From: Lelliottia wanjuensis
GTDB lineage: Bacteria; Pseudomonadota; Gammaproteobacteria; Enterobacterales; Enterobacteriaceae
Length of the DNA: 64,000 bases
NCBI RefSeq assembly: GCF_030238365.1
Contig: NZ_JASSOT010000060.1
Span: 1-64,000 of the forward strand
Direction: 5' to 3'
Part shown: piece by piece, positions 63,427 through 64,000 of the stretch
Layout of the letters: every line of letters starts with the position of its first letter
Numbering within the stretch: the first letter of the stretch is position 1
The notes under the pieces: generated by a model
Databases searched by the model: none
What the model saw: only the letters and a program-made list of their open reading frames with translations
Told to the model about the DNA's origin: nothing
Made by a program: the position numbers and the translations under genes

Positions 63427-64000
63427 TGAAACTTCTGCCCCAGATTCAGGTTGAAGGCGGTGCCGAATGGCTGGCGCGAACCGCCACGCAGTGTCTGATT
63501 GACGAAGCACGATTAAGCCCGAAACCCGGTCTGGTGGACAGTCGGGGGAACGGCGCACACCTGGACCTCACGCTTGCATTAATGGAGCGGTCCGCGCACA
63601 GCCTGACCCCTACGTTTCAGGCGCTGGCGCAGCAAAGCTGGCAGCGTCCGGCGGACATTGCGCTCAGACAAACCATCGGGCGGCTGGGTCGCGAAGGCGA
63701 GCAGCAGATGATGGCCGCCACCGGCGGAGTCAATACCCATCGTGGCGCGATCTGGGCGCTCGGACTGCTGGTCAGCGCGATAGCGATGCTCGGCGGCGAC
63801 GCCAAACCGCAGACCGTCGCCATGCGGGCTGCGGAGCTGGCAAAGCTGCCGGATGACGCAGCACCGAAAGTGTTCAGCAAAGGGCTTCGCGCCACGCACC
63901 GCTATCGCGTGCCGGGGGCGCGTGAAGAGGCGCAGCAGGCGTTCCCGCATATTTTGCAGCGGGCGCTGCCCCAGCTTCGTCTCAGTCGCCTGAACGGCAG
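63426..64000 (+). CDS. mdcB: Triphosphoribosyl-dephospho-CoA synthase MdcB (partial)
   Basis: MdcB makes the 2'-(5''-triphosphoribosyl)-3'-dephospho-CoA precursor of the MdcC prosthetic group from ATP and dephospho-CoA. The first 191 codons are present; the window edge cuts the gene. The family signatures SPKPGLVDSRGNGAH (near residues 32-46) and TGGVNTHRGAIW are visible, shared with CitG. Its ATG overlaps the mdcA stop by one base. mdcC onward should follow beyond the window. Confidence 0.93.
   Translation, partial: MKLLPQIQVEGGAEWLARTATQCLIDEARLSPKPGLVDSRGNGAHLDLTLALMERSAHSLTPTFQALAQQSWQRPADIALRQTIGRLGREGEQQMMAATGGVNTHRGAIWALGLLVSAIAMLGGDAKPQTVAMRAAELAKLPDDAAPKVFSKGLRATHRYRVPGAREEAQQAFPHILQRALPQLRLSRLNG

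Overview
The window is chromosomal backbone from a member of the Enterobacteriaceae. Most predicted proteins match E. coli K-12 orthologues almost residue for residue from memory (OmpR and CRP look identical), and gene order is that of the E. coli 74-76 min region. The Enterobacter-type GCCGGGTGGCG...TACCCGGC REP palindromes and a malonate decarboxylase locus suggest Enterobacter sensu lato (Enterobacter, Leclercia, Lelliottia, Kosakonia); I cannot fix genus or species from the sequence alone. No rRNA, tRNA, CRISPR array, insertion sequence, prophage or plasmid gene was seen.

Layout. 1-4.0 kb: glpD, divergent from glpEGR (glycerol 3-phosphate use and its repressor, plus the GlpG rhomboid protease). 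4.1-11.8 kb: malT, divergent from malPQ (maltodextrin breakdown and its activator). 12-16.2 kb: gntT, nfuA, gntX, bioH and a small exported DUF1471 protein. 16.3-22.3 kb: feoABC ferrous iron uptake, yhgF (Tex) and greB. 22.5-31.8 kb: ompR-envZ, pckA, hslO-hslR-yrfG, igaA and nudE. 31.9-44.5 kb: mrcA (PBP1A), divergent from hofMNOPQ, then aroK-aroB-damX-dam-rpe-gph-trpS. 44.6-52.1 kb: yhfL, cysG, nirBD (nitrite reduction; CysG makes the siroheme NirB needs), an orphan codA and tsgA. 52.4-61.5 kb: ppiA, yhfG-fic, pabA, argD, yhfK, crp, yhfA, prkB, yheU, yheT. 61.8 kb to the end: the start of a malonate decarboxylase operon (mdcA, mdcB cut by the window edge).

Differences from the E. coli arrangement are where the interest lies. 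The rtcBA/rtcR RNA-repair locus is absent between glpR and malT; the frl and yhfS-X clusters are absent between cysG and trpS; nirC is absent between nirD and cysG, with a 13-bp hairpin in its place; codA sits between nirB and tsgA; a DUF1471 gene occupies the bioH-feoC gap; and mdc lies beside yheT. Regulatory sites visible in the DNA include GlpR, GntR, MalT, CRP, Fur, FNR and NarL/NarP type sites.

Non-coding repeats are plentiful. Ten REP palindromes lie between genes. A second, composite repeat occurs four times: a CCCTCACCCCGGCCCTCTCCC palindrome joined through a short A-rich linker to a terminator hairpin, mostly of the form ACGGCAAC...GTTGCCGT, and then a GCTTTTACCTT-like tail. It behaves like a portable bidirectional terminator and is the most unusual structure I found. 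I did not find an obviously new multi-gene system; the coding content is well-known backbone.
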